NCBI GenBank assembly: GCA_036518955.1
Contig: DATDMG010000513.1
Location: 1 to 17,089, forward strand
Direction: 5' to 3'
Origin: DATDMG01 sp036518955
GTDB taxonomy: Bacteria > Actinomycetota > Actinomycetes > Actinomycetales > Kineosporiaceae
DNA: 17,089 bases
A program made the position numbers and the translations under genes. The notes below the pieces were generated by a model. It was not told the DNA's origin and ran no database searches. It was given only the letters and a program-made list of their open reading frames with translations. Numbering within the stretch: the first letter of the stretch is position 1; each line of letters opens with the position of its first letter. This document shows positions 8,513 through 14,923 of this stretch, piece after piece.

Positions 8513-9448
8513 ATGGCATCGGCTGGTGGCGGTACGGCATCGGAGCTCTTACGGAGGGCCGAGGGTGGGGTACTTCTCTATGGTCTGACCCCGCCGCGGC
8601 TGACGACCACACCGGATCGGGCGGACGAGATCGCCCGTGCCACTCTGGCGCGCCTGGAAAGGGTGGGAGTCGACGGGCTGATCCTCTACGACGTGGACGC
8701 CGAGAGCGATCGTTCCCCAGATCCGCGCCCCTTCCCGTTCATGCCGATGATGGATCCAGCGGCCTTTTACGATCATCACCTGACCGGGTGGACAGGTCCG
8801 GTGATCGTGTATCGCGCCGTGGGCAAGTACAGCGAGGCGCAACTGGGTGGGTGGCTGGCGGCAGCAGATCCCGACCGGGTCCTGACCGTGCTGGTCGGCG
8901 CCGCATCACGTCGTCAGGTCGTGCAGACCCGGCTCGCCGACGCATACCGCTTGCACGCCGGGATGGACCGCAGGCCCCGCCTCGGCGGCGTCCTGATCGC
9001 CGAGCGCCACGTCGTCCGTGGCGACGAGCACGAGAGGATGCGGCAGAAGCAGGACGGCGGCTGCGAGTTCTTCGTCTCCCAGGTCTGCTACGACCTGGAC
9101 CACGTCCGCAACCTGCTGTCCGACTACGCCTACGCCTGCCGGGACCAGGGCATCGCTCCGCGCCCAACCGTATTGACCCTGGCGCCCTGTGGGTCGGCCA
9201 AGACCCTGACGTTCATGTCGTGGCTCGGGATCGACGTCCCCCGCTGGCTGCGCACCGAGATCATCCGGTCCGAGGACCCCCTGACCGAGTCCTACGACCA
9301 GTGTTTGACGATCGCCCGCGTCCTGATCGCCTTCTGTCGCCGCCTTGGTCTGCCCTTCGGCATCAACGTCGAGAGCCTGACCAACCGCAAGGTCGAGATC
9401 GAGGCATCCATCGACCTCGCCCGCGAGATCAAGAACCTGCTGCACTGA
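8513..9448 (+). CDS. Methylenetetrahydrofolate reductase-like TIM-barrel protein
   Basis: 311 aa. The central section GGVLIAERH, then DEHERMRQKQ, then GCEFFVSQVCYD follows the order and wording of the MTHFR/FAD-linked oxidoreductase barrel, where the equivalent segments bind folate and flavin. The downstream PCGSAKTLTFMSWLGIDVP and FCRRLGLPFGINVES segments belong to the same actinobacterial branch. This branch diverges from canonical MetF, and the N-terminal strand reads LYGLTPPR rather than the usual PP-E-F entry. The enzyme class reduces 5,10-methylene-THF or a related substrate with reduced flavin, but the true substrate of this branch is uncertain. It is cytoplasmic and no other methionine or folate genes are nearby. 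The ATG at 8513 has no strong ribosome-binding site. It is intact even though it sits next to a truncated gene. Confidence 0.72.
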   Translation: MASAGGGTASELLRRAEGGVLLYGLTPPRLTTTPDRADEIARATLARLERVGVDGLILYDVDAESDRSPDPRPFPFMPMMDPAAFYDHHLTGWTGPVIVYRAVGKYSEAQLGGWLAAADPDRVLTVLVGAASRRQVVQTRLADAYRLHAGMDRRPRLGGVLIAERHVVRGDEHERMRQKQDGGCEFFVSQVCYDLDHVRNLLSDYAYACRDQGIAPRPTVLTLAPCGSAKTLTFMSWLGIDVPRWLRTEIIRSEDPLTESYDQCLTIARVLIAFCRRLGLPFGINVESLTNRKVEIEASIDLAREIKNLLH

Positions 9449-9540
9449 TCGCGGGGCGAGGTCGCCCTCCTGTCCGCCGACGACGAGGGACCAGGGAGCA
9501 TCACGCTCTCATGCCCGCCTCGCGGGTCGTGGCGGCGAGG

Positions 9541-9810
9541 TCAGCGCTCTCCGGCGTGGTCCGTGCGCGGGGAGCCGCGCAGCCGGCCGGACTGGGTCAG
9601 GGCACGTCGCAGCAGGAACTCGACGTGCGCGTTCGTGCTGCGCAGCTCGTCCGCCGCCCAGCGCGCCAGGGCGTCGTGCAGGTCGGGGTCCAGCCGGAGC
9701 AGCATCGACTTGCGCTCCCGGCGGCCCCGGGCGGGCTGGCGCCCCCTCGCCCCGTCGTCCTCCCGGGGCGGATCACCGGACGCGGCGTCCGGCCGGGGGA
9801 CATCAGCCAT
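9541..9810 (-). CDS. Ribbon-helix-helix (Arc-like) DNA-binding protein, coupled to SPFH gene
   Basis: 89 aa. The first 33 residues are charged and Arg-rich. Residues about 34-75 have the RHH pattern: a short beta strand (KSMLLRLDPDL) followed by two helices (HDALARWAADELRST and NAHVEFLLRRALTQSG). RHH proteins bind DNA as dimers through the beta strand. The ATG at 9810 overlaps the SPFH stop codon by 8 nt (ATGGCTGA), so translation of the two is probably coupled and the two products probably work together. A likely role is autoregulation through the TGATATCA palindrome in front of the operon; this is inference. An antitoxin role is possible by family, but no toxin-like partner is adjacent. Confidence 0.72.
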   Translation of the reverse strand: MADVPRPDAASGDPPREDDGARGRQPARGRRERKSMLLRLDPDLHDALARWAADELRSTNAHVEFLLRRALTQSGRLRGSPRTDHAGER

Positions 9811-10762
9811 ACAGCGTCCCGGCGTTCACGACGGGCGTGGGGCGCGCCTCCCCGCAGAGAACGACGAGCAGGTTGGACACCATCGCCGCGCGCCGCTCCT
9901 CGTCCAGGTCGACCACGCCCTGCCTGGCCAGCTCGGCGAGCGCCATCTGCACCATGCCGACGGCGCCCTCGACGATCCGGGAGCGGGCCGCGACGACCGC
10001 GGACGCCTGCTGGCGCTGCAGCATCGCCTGGGCGATCTCGGGGGCGTAGGCGAGGTGGCTGATCCGGACCTCGATGACCTCGACGCCCGCGACGGTGACC
10101 CGCTCGGCGACCTCCCGCGCGAGCTGCTCGCTGATGATGTCGGTGGACGCGCGCAGCGACTCCACCGTCTCCGGGCCGTCGTAGGGATAGCTGCGCGCGA
10201 CGTGCCGCAGCGCCGCCTCCGCCTGGACGGAGACGAACCCGACCGCGTTGTCGACCGCGAAGGTCGACTGGGCGGTGTCGGCGATCTGCCAGACGACGAT
10301 GCAGGCGATCTCCACCGGGTTGCCGTCGGCGTCGTTGACCTTGAGCCGCGCCGTCTCGAAGTTGCGCACCCGCACCGACACCGTGCGGCGCGTCGTGAAC
10401 GGCACCAGCCAGATCAGGCCCGTTCGGCGGGCCGTGCCGAGGTAGCGGCCGAACAGCTGGACGACGTTGGCCTGGCCGGGTGAGATCACACTGATCGACA
10501 CCGCGATGATCACCGCGGCGAACAGGGCGAGGCCCGCGAGCACCTTGCCGGCCGTGGGGACGTCGGTCGAGCCCAGGGCCCACACGCCGGCCCCGGCCAA
10601 CGCCAGCACCACGGCGACGGCCACGAAGCCGTTGCCCTGCCAGGCCTCGCGTTCGGCGACCAGCACGCGGGTGCCGGCGTGCCCGACGGGCGACGCCGGG
10701 GTGGACGACGCCGGGGACTCGACGGCGGCGACGGGAGCGGGGGTAGGGGTCGGTATTGACAT
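9803..10762 (-). CDS. SPFH/band-7 (stomatin/prohibitin-like) membrane protein
   Basis: 319 aa. A Pro/Ala/Ser-rich N-terminus (1-40) is followed by two hydrophobic helices (about 45-62 and 74-93) and then the SPFH domain. That domain starts at SPGQANVVQLFGRYLGTARRTGLIWLVPF split by a turn, and continues through VRNFETARLKVNDADGNPVEI, AVDNAVGFVSVQAEAALRHVA and the helical REVAERVTVAGVEVIEVRISH to about residue 270. SPFH proteins oligomerise into membrane scaffolds and organise microdomains or bind proteases. The C-terminal AQAMLQRQQASAVVAARSRIVEGA is the usual oligomerisation helix. The ATG has an AGAAGGGA ribosome-binding site. It is the first gene of a two-gene unit with the RHH protein. No NfeD-like partner is present, which is the usual neighbour of some SPFH genes. 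Confidence 0.9.
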   Translation of the reverse strand: MSIPTPTPAPVAAVESPASSTPASPVGHAGTRVLVAEREAWQGNGFVAVAVVLALAGAGVWALGSTDVPTAGKVLAGLALFAAVIIAVSISVISPGQANVVQLFGRYLGTARRTGLIWLVPFTTRRTVSVRVRNFETARLKVNDADGNPVEIACIVVWQIADTAQSTFAVDNAVGFVSVQAEAALRHVARSYPYDGPETVESLRASTDIISEQLAREVAERVTVAGVEVIEVRISHLAYAPEIAQAMLQRQQASAVVAARSRIVEGAVGMVQMALAELARQGVVDLDEERRAAMVSNLLVVLCGEARPTPVVNAGTLYG

Positions 10763-10785
10763 CGCAGTGGTCCCTTCTTGGATGG

Positions 10786-10800
10786 CAGAATGATATCACA
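10786..10800 (-). promoter_or_regulatory. Palindromic operator candidate upstream of SPFH-RHH operon
   Basis: A perfect 8-bp palindrome TGATATCA (10791-10798) lies 28 bp upstream of the SPFH start codon. On the minus strand the overlapping TATCAT (10795-10790) fits a TANNNT -10 box. A site covering the -10 element is well placed for repression. The encoded RHH protein is the obvious candidate ligand (inference). No good -35 box was seen. Confidence 0.4.
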
Positions 10801-10917
10801 TTGCTATGGAGTTCGCCCAGGACCTCGTGCTCGCGGTGCTCTGCTGCCCCGCCGACCGGATGATCCAGCCGCCTGCCGCGGGCGGCCATGACCGGGGCCG
10901 GCCACCGCCCCCTGCCG

Positions 10918-11037
10918 TCACTCCGAGAGCCACGACAGGTCGGTGACCACACCGGGCCCCTGGAAGGCCAGGCCGGGGCGCTCGACCAGGTGAGTCGCCG
11001 CCAGCGGCGCCGCGCCGAAGGGCTCAGGCTTCACGAG
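10918..11037 (-). pseudogene. Unrecognised C-terminal coding remnant
   Basis: About 39 codons ending at a stop at 10918 (LVKPEPFGAAPLAATHLVER, then PGLAFQGPGVVTDLSWLSE) have protein-like composition. They are preceded on the same strand by Arg/Gly-rich, non-protein-like sequence up to the flavodoxin-fold gene. This looks like the 3' end of a gene that lost its body. I cannot name the family. The rest of 10799-11186 contains nothing I can support beyond a 46-codon plus-strand frame from 10806. Confidence 0.3.
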
Positions 11038-11186
11038 GGTGCGCGACGCCCTGAGCCGCCCTCGGCGCCGGGCTCGGCGGGCGCCCGGCGTCCCTCCCGC
11101 GCCCCCGGAACCCGCCGCCCCGTGAACCCCTCGACCCCGGCCGCGATCACGGGGTGGACGTGCGTGATCACCGCCCGCGGGTGGGG

Positions 11187-11894
11187 TCAGCGGTACTCGG
11201 GGTTGGGGAAGTCGAAGCGGCAGCCGGCGTCCCACTGCGAACGCTGGTTGCCGTGCGCCGGGATGCCCCCGGCGTCCTTGAGCATCCGGGCCAGGTGCAG
11301 CAGGTTCCAGGTCATGAAGGTGGTGTTGCGGTTGGTGAAGTCGTTCTCCGGACCGCCGGAGCCGGGGTCGAGGTAGGACGGACCGGGACCGGCCGGGCCG
11401 ATCCACCCCGCGTCCGCCTGGGGCGGGACCGTGTAGCCCAGGTGCTGCAGGCTGTAGAGGATGTTCATCGCACAGTGCTTGACGCCGTCCTCGTTGCCGG
11501 TGATCAGGCAGCCGCCCACCCGTCCGTAGTAGGCGTACTGCCCGGCGTCGTTGAGCAGGTGCGAGCAGGAGTACAGCCGCTCGATGACCTGCTTGGTGAC
11601 GGAGCTGTTGTCCCCCAACCAGATCGGGCCGGCGATCACCAGGATGTCGGCGGCCTGGACCCGCTCGTACAGGGCGGGCCACTCGTCGGACGCCCAGCCG
11701 TGCTCGGTCATGTCCGGCCACACGCCGGTGGCGATGTCATGGTCGATCGCCCGGAACTCGTCGATCCGCACTCCCTGCTTCTTCATGATCGCGCGACTGA
11801 TGTCGACGAGGCCCTGGGTGTGGCTCCGTTCGGGTGAGCGCTTCAACGTGCAGTTGATGAACAGCGCGCGCAGGTCGTCGTAGGTGGGGTTCAC
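11187..11894 (-). CDS. Flavodoxin-fold NAD(P)H-dependent oxidoreductase / FMN reductase
   Basis: 235 aa. The N-terminal LFINCTLKRSPERSHTQGLVD is the FMN-phosphate loop of NADPH-dependent FMN reductases, split here as LFINCTLKRSP and ERSHTQGL. It is followed by AADILVIAGPIWLGDNSS (flavin-contacting P-x-W/Y loop) and YAYYGRVGGCLITGNEDG. The C-terminal segment (DAGCRFDFPNPEYR) is typical of a larger actinobacterial subfamily. It probably transfers hydride from NAD(P)H to flavin or a quinone-like acceptor in the cytoplasm. The GTG at 11894 overlaps the upstream gene's stop as GTGA and is served by GGAGGTGA placed inside the end of that gene, so it was once translationally coupled to the GMC oxidoreductase. 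That partner is now only a fragment, and expression may depend on a new promoter. Confidence 0.82.
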   Translation of the reverse strand: MNPTYDDLRALFINCTLKRSPERSHTQGLVDISRAIMKKQGVRIDEFRAIDHDIATGVWPDMTEHGWASDEWPALYERVQAADILVIAGPIWLGDNSSVTKQVIERLYSCSHLLNDAGQYAYYGRVGGCLITGNEDGVKHCAMNILYSLQHLGYTVPPQADAGWIGPAGPGPSYLDPGSGGPENDFTNRNTTFMTWNLLHLARMLKDAGGIPAHGNQRSQWDAGCRFDFPNPEYR

Positions 11895-12150
11895 CGGGTC
11901 ACCTCCAGCAGGGGCGCGTCCGCGGGGCGGGGCGCGGGGACGTCGAGGGTCGTGGTACCGAGCCGCTGCGCCACTCGTTCGGCGACGCGCAGGGCGTTGG
12001 CGATGATCGTAAGGTCGGGTTCAGGGCGCTGCCGGACGGGAAGAAGCTCGCGTCCGCGACGTAGAGGTTGTCCAGCTCGTGCATCCGGCAGCCGGCGTCG
12101 AGCACGGACGTCGCGGGGTCGGCGGCGCCTGCACGGTGGTCCCGCGACCG
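11891..12150 (-). pseudogene. GMC oxidoreductase C-terminal fragment, frameshifted
   Basis: On the minus strand, ADPATSVLDAGCRMHELDNL followed by YVADASFFPSGSALNPT is the signature end of glucose-methanol-choline oxidoreductases, where the conserved HxGTxRMG...NPTLTI block closes the FAD site. After NPT the frame shifts (a one-base loss near 12010-12013), and LTIIANALRVAERVAQRL continues in the neighbouring frame down to the TGA at 11891-11893. The sequence upstream of ADPATS is missing: the normal GTCRMG is replaced by RAGA and the rest of the protein of 500 or more residues is gone. The gene is dead in two ways, truncated and frameshifted. Its end carries the ribosome-binding site for the FMN-reductase gene. 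Confidence 0.75.
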
Positions 12151-12159
12151 GGCCGGACG

Positions 12160-12409
12160 TGACACGCGGGTTCGGCCGGCCGGCGACCTCGCCGCCCGGC
12201 TCGTAGCGATCTTCACCACCGGTCCCGACGGACGCCGTCCGGTGTTCGGGCCGGAGACGCTGTTCCAGACGGATCCGCGGTGGCATGATCTCGTCCCGTT
12301 CCACGAGTACTTCCACGGTGATACCGGCCGCGGTCTCGGCGCGGCCCACCAGACCGGCTGGACGGCGCTGGTCGCCGACCTGATCCTGCGGAAAGGAGCC
12401 GACCGGTGA
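12160..12409 (+). pseudogene. GH63-like glucosidase C-terminal fragment
   Basis: The plus-strand frame ending at the TGA 12407-12409 reads FTTGPDGRRPVFGPETLFQ, then WHDLVPFHEYFHGDTGRGLG, then AAHQTGWTALVADLI. The EYFHGDxGxGxGAxHQTGWT block is the hallmark C-terminus of GH63/MGH-type (alpha/alpha)6 glucosidases. Only about 80 residues of an enzyme normally several hundred residues long or more remain, and there is no start codon with a ribosome-binding site. It directly abuts the oppositely oriented GMC fragment, so a rearrangement or large deletion joined the two. Its stop overlaps the next start as GTGA. Confidence 0.7.
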
Positions 12410-13080
12410 GCGGACCCGACCCTTCGCCGGACGCCCTGGTGCGTGCCCGCACCAGCGTCCACGGCCTGGCCGAGCACGTGTTCGCCGTGGCGGCCCGGGC
12501 GGCGACCCGCTCGATCCGCCTCTACGTGCACGACGGCGCCCTGAGCACCCCGGACCTGCCCGGTGCCGGCACCGGCGACCCGACCACCCGGTTGGAGCTG
12601 CGCGACGGCGTCGTGGCGCGGCGTCCCGGCGGTCCCGAGCTGCCGTTCGCCGGACCGCTGGGCGACCTGGCGGCGGCCCTGGGCGTGCCGTTCGGCCTGA
12701 CCGACCCGCCCTACCGGCCGGCGTCCGGGTGCGGGCCCGAGCACCTGGTGGACGCCGACGCCGCGGCGGTCGAGCGGGTCCTGGAGGCCTGGCGCGTCGG
12801 TGACGCCGCCCTGCGCCGGTTCGACCCCGCCCAGACCCCGATCGTGTGGCCGGAGCACCTGGACGTCGCGATCGTCGCCGATGCGATCAACTACGGGGTG
12901 TCCCCGGGCGACGGGTTCGAACCCTGGCCGTACGCCTACGTCGGCCCGCACCGGGCCCGGACCGGCCCGTTCTGGAACGCCCCCTTCGGCGCCGCCCGCC
13001 GGCTCGCGGAGTTGGACGGCGTCGAGGGTGTCGTCGCGTTCTTCACGGCAGGCCGCACGGCGGCGCTCACCGACGGCTGA
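12406..13080 (+). CDS. Conserved hypothetical protein, 224 aa
   Basis: GTG start at 12406 with AAGGAG at 12393-12398 (7-nt spacing), overlapping the glucosidase stop. No signal peptide or membrane helix, so cytoplasmic. The N-terminal half has a helix (HGLAEHVFAVAARAATR) and beta-rich segments. The C-terminal half is the most protein-family-like: TPIVWPEHLDVAIVADAINY, then GVSPGDGFEPWPYAYVGPH, with FWNAPFGAARR and a closing helix. I have a general impression of this WPEH...NYGVSPGD...PYxYVGP arrangement from actinobacterial hypotheticals but cannot assign a function. Its original operon partner was evidently the glucosidase, suggesting a link to carbohydrate metabolism (inference). It appears intact and overlaps the convergent small gene by 14 bp. 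Confidence 0.75.
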   Translation: MSGPDPSPDALVRARTSVHGLAEHVFAVAARAATRSIRLYVHDGALSTPDLPGAGTGDPTTRLELRDGVVARRPGGPELPFAGPLGDLAAALGVPFGLTDPPYRPASGCGPEHLVDADAAAVERVLEAWRVGDAALRRFDPAQTPIVWPEHLDVAIVADAINYGVSPGDGFEPWPYAYVGPHRARTGPFWNAPFGAARRLAELDGVEGVVAFFTAGRTAALTDG

Positions 13081-13327
13081 CCCCGGTGCGCCCGGAGTCG
13101 GGCGCGATCGCGAACGAGGACACGTCCAGCAGATCCAGGCCGAGGTCGCGGATCTGGTCCAGGACGCCGAACACCGCCGCGGCGTCGGCGCACACCCCCG
13201 ACAGCACGGTGCTGGCCACCTCGGACTCGACCTCGACGCCGGAGAAGGTGCTCTCGTCCAGGACGTGCAGGAAGGGCGGATCGAACCTGCCGGCGATCCT
13301 GATCCGGCAGTACCGCCACCCAGCACG
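13067..13327 (-). pseudogene. Small conserved hypothetical protein, 5' end damaged by tandem duplication
   Basis: The minus-strand frame RIRIAGRFDPPFLHVLDEST, then VESEVASTVLSGVCADAAAV, then FGVLDQIRDLGLDLLDV, ends at 13067. TVLSG...VLDQIRDLGLELL-type endings recur in short actinobacterial hypotheticals of about 70-80 aa that begin with an RIRI(A/R)GR strand. No ATG, GTG or TTG lies in frame near the expected start. Instead the codons just upstream belong to a 21-bp tandem duplication (7 residues, AGWRYCR, repeated). The simplest reading is that the duplication removed or displaced the start, leaving a probably unexpressed gene. The frame stays open upstream to an ATG at 13624, but that section is low-complexity. 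An alternative start there cannot be excluded. Confidence 0.5.
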
Positions 13328-13349
13328 GCAGTACCGCCACCCAGCACGG
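13308..13349. repeat. Perfect 21-bp tandem duplication
   Basis: Two identical adjacent copies (13308-13328 and 13329-13349) beginning CAGTACCGCC. The period is a multiple of three, so the reading frame through it is kept. It lies at the expected start of the small minus-strand gene. Confidence 0.95.
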
Positions 13350-13404
13350 CCGACTCCGTTCTGCCCGCTCCGACCGTCGCGCGGCCCGGTCGCCCCCGCG
13401 TCCG

Positions 13405-13617
13405 CCGCTCCCAGGGTGCCGTCATCCGGCGGGGGTGACCCGGGCGGCGGCCTCCGCCTTCGCGGCGGAGGGATACGCCCGTCGCCGCGCTGGACGTGGA
13501 CGCCGCCGGGCTGGCGGCGACCGCCGTCCTGCTGCGCGAGCGGGGCACGGACGTCCTCGAACCGGTCGCCGACGTCACGGAGCTGGCCGCCGTCGAGGAC
13601 GCCGTCGACCGCTGGAG
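13405..13617 (+). pseudogene. Short-chain dehydrogenase (SDR) fragment, frameshifted
   Basis: AAASAFAAEGY in one frame is followed, after a frame change near 13478, by VAALDVDAAGLAATAVLLRE and RGTDVLEPVADVTELAAVED. These are the first Rossmann helix, second strand with the Asp, and DVTD-like strand of SDR enzymes. The glycine-rich TGxxxGIG loop expected just upstream is present only as a garbled GC-rich stretch. Everything after the AAVEDAVDRW helix, including the NNAG and YxxxK motifs, is missing. It ends where a TetR fragment on the other strand begins. Confidence 0.65.
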
Positions 13618-13735
13618 CCGACATGGTGTACGACCAGCCCAGGGGTCACCCGGCCGCATCCGCGATCTGCCGCCGCGTGACTCCGCGCACGCCGGACTCG
13701 GCGAACAGGCGCACCGCCTCGTCACGGTTTCGCCA
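13612..13735 (-). pseudogene. TetR-family regulator N-terminal fragment, frameshifted
   Basis: On the minus strand, RDEAVRLFAESGVRGVTRRQ then IADAAG is the N-terminal HTH of a TetR regulator. A one-base loss near 13650 makes a stop, after which VTPGLVVHHVGS continues in the next frame, completing the recognition-helix region (usually HHFGSK). The ligand-binding domain is absent and the fragment runs into the SDR remnant on the opposite strand. It cannot encode a working repressor. Confidence 0.65.
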
Positions 13736-14466
13736 TCCACCGATCCTCCCGCCGGATCGCCCGATCACAGCGCGGCGATCACCAATCGGCGACCAGATCG
13801 TGGACGGCAGACCCGGCTACGTCGCCGCTGGACGCTCACCGGCAGGCCGGGCTGAGCTGTCGTTGGGGCGCCGCGGCTCCTCCTCCAGCAGGTGAGCCTC
13901 GACGGCGGCGGATCCTTGAGACCGAGGAGGAACTCATCGACCGTGGTCTCACCGGACCGGGTGGGAAGCAGCAATATTTCAGCTGGGCATGATTTGCGTC
14001 ACGAATAGCGGGCTCAGTCATTCCCCAGAGTTGTGCGCGCAGGCAAGCGGTCGGGTGCCCGCGGCGGCGCGGTCAGGTCGTGGTGCTCGATCGACCGGCT
14101 CCTGGCATCCACCGGGTGCCCACCGCTGCGACCACATCGCCGATCTCGGGGGACCACACCGGATTGGTGGCCCAGCTGGCGCGTATCAGCTGCCTGGCAG
14201 GCCACCGACCAGCCCGAACACCCACCGCATCGCATCGCGTATGCGAGAACGCAAGGTTCCGGGACTGAGATCACCTCTCGTCGACCGTCCCGGGCCGTGG
14301 TCGGCATCTTGAGCCAGTGGCGTCCCGGGGCAACACCCTGGGCGGCGCACCACGGCCGGGAAGGTGGCGTGGCGCTCATTCGTTTTCTTCAGATATGATG
14401 GATAAAGGTTGGGGGAGAATGCATGTGACAGTCCTTGCCTTCATTCCTGATGACTCTTAGACTCAG

Positions 14467-14492
14467 CCCCACGCCAGAATCTACTCGTGGGG
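14467..14492. terminator. Perfect 7-bp hairpin, possible terminator or RNA element
   Basis: CCCCACG (14467-14473) pairs perfectly with CGTGGGG (14486-14492) across a 12-nt loop. No coding gene ends just upstream, so the role is open: a terminator for an unseen transcript, or the first stem of a structured leader. Confidence 0.3.
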
Positions 14493-14585
14493 GGTGGTCG
14501 GTCGTGGCTGTCCATAGGTCTGGGTCCTGACTGTGGAATGGGGCCCGTATCGATGCCGGGTGGTCTACCCAGCATCTGAGGGCTC

Positions 14586-14785
14586 GGCCTGGCGTCTTTG
14601 CGTTTGTCCGGTGCGTCACCACATTGCCGTAGGCCAGGGCCCGTGTCGGGAGCCCTGGCACTCGCTAGCGCAGGACGATGGGAACTCCGTCTCCGCCGGG
14701 GATTCTTGTGTGTCCGAGTCCCTGGCGACGGGTGCTTTCTGTGTCCGTCTCGGGTATTCGTGGTGCGACCGCCACGTGGACGGAC
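14586..14785 (+). ncRNA. Candidate structured RNA/leader with successive stem-loops
   Basis: Three consecutive hairpins can be paired by eye. In the first, GGCCTGGC (14586-14593) pairs with GCCAGG-G-CC (14633-14640, one bulge) and encloses a small GGTG/CACC stem. In the second, CGCCGGGGA (14694-14702) pairs with TCCCTGGCG (14719-14727, one G-U). The third is nested: GTCCGT (14743-14748) with ACGGAC (14780-14785), around CGTGG (14759-14763) with CCACG (14772-14776). The strand is assigned from the downstream gene. It matches no riboswitch class I know. Some pairing is expected by chance in GC-rich DNA. Confidence 0.3.
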
Positions 14786-14854
14786 TGGGCATATTTTCTT
14801 GTCTTGAACTCGGTGTTCCTGGAGCCTGTTTCCGCATCGGGTATTGCGTAGAAG

Positions 14855-14896
14855 GATACCTTGCCTCATGAATGGTGAGGCAATATGTCGGGTATC
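14855..14896 (+). promoter_or_regulatory. Long inverted repeat immediately upstream of the first repeat-protein gene
   Basis: TTGCCTCA (14861-14868) and TGAGGCAA (14876-14883) form a perfect 8-7-8 dyad. GATACC (14855-14860) and GGTATC (14891-14896) extend it to 14 pairs with one 7-nt bulge. It ends 14 bases before the AGGGAG ribosome-binding site. It could be a protein-binding operator, possibly overlapping a promoter with TTGCCT as its -35, or an mRNA hairpin controlling translation. The sequence alone does not decide. Confidence 0.5.
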
Positions 14897-14923
14897 TGCA
14901 CACATCCAGTAGGGAGATGTCTT

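Larger units (their letters stand above)
13736..14923. other. Gene-poor region of about 1.2 kb upstream of the repeat-protein gene, structured in its right half
   Basis: From 13736 to about 14380 I see no gene; frames on both strands are Arg/Pro/Ser-rich and match no family. A TATGAT box (14394-14399) could be a -10 element. From 14390 on, GC content appears lower than the surroundings and inverted repeats accumulate, at 14467-14492, 14586-14640, 14694-14727, 14743-14785 and 14855-14896. A 112-codon plus-strand frame (14533-14871) is Cys-rich but has no ribosome-binding site or family resemblance, so I do not call it a gene. Confidence 0.45.

Noticed and set aside
10806..10946. 46-codon frame (MEFAQDLVLAVLCC...) divergent from the SPFH gene
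   Set aside because: The start resembles a leaderless gene sharing the palindrome, and the first residues faintly recall GPP34-type N-termini, but it is too short and lacks supporting features.
11899..13740. Minus-strand open frame of about 613 codons
   Set aside because: It crosses at least four unrelated remnants and an intact plus-strand gene; most of its product is low-complexity. Only the short GMC segment inside it is protein-like.
13765..14021. Short minus-strand frame containing TRSGETTVDEFLLGLKD
   Set aside because: A protein-like stretch of under 20 residues with no recognisable continuation; not enough for a gene or pseudogene call.
14533..14871. 112-codon Cys-rich plus-strand frame
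   Set aside because: No ribosome-binding site, no signal peptide and no family resemblance; it overlaps the stem-loop region, which explains the sequence better.
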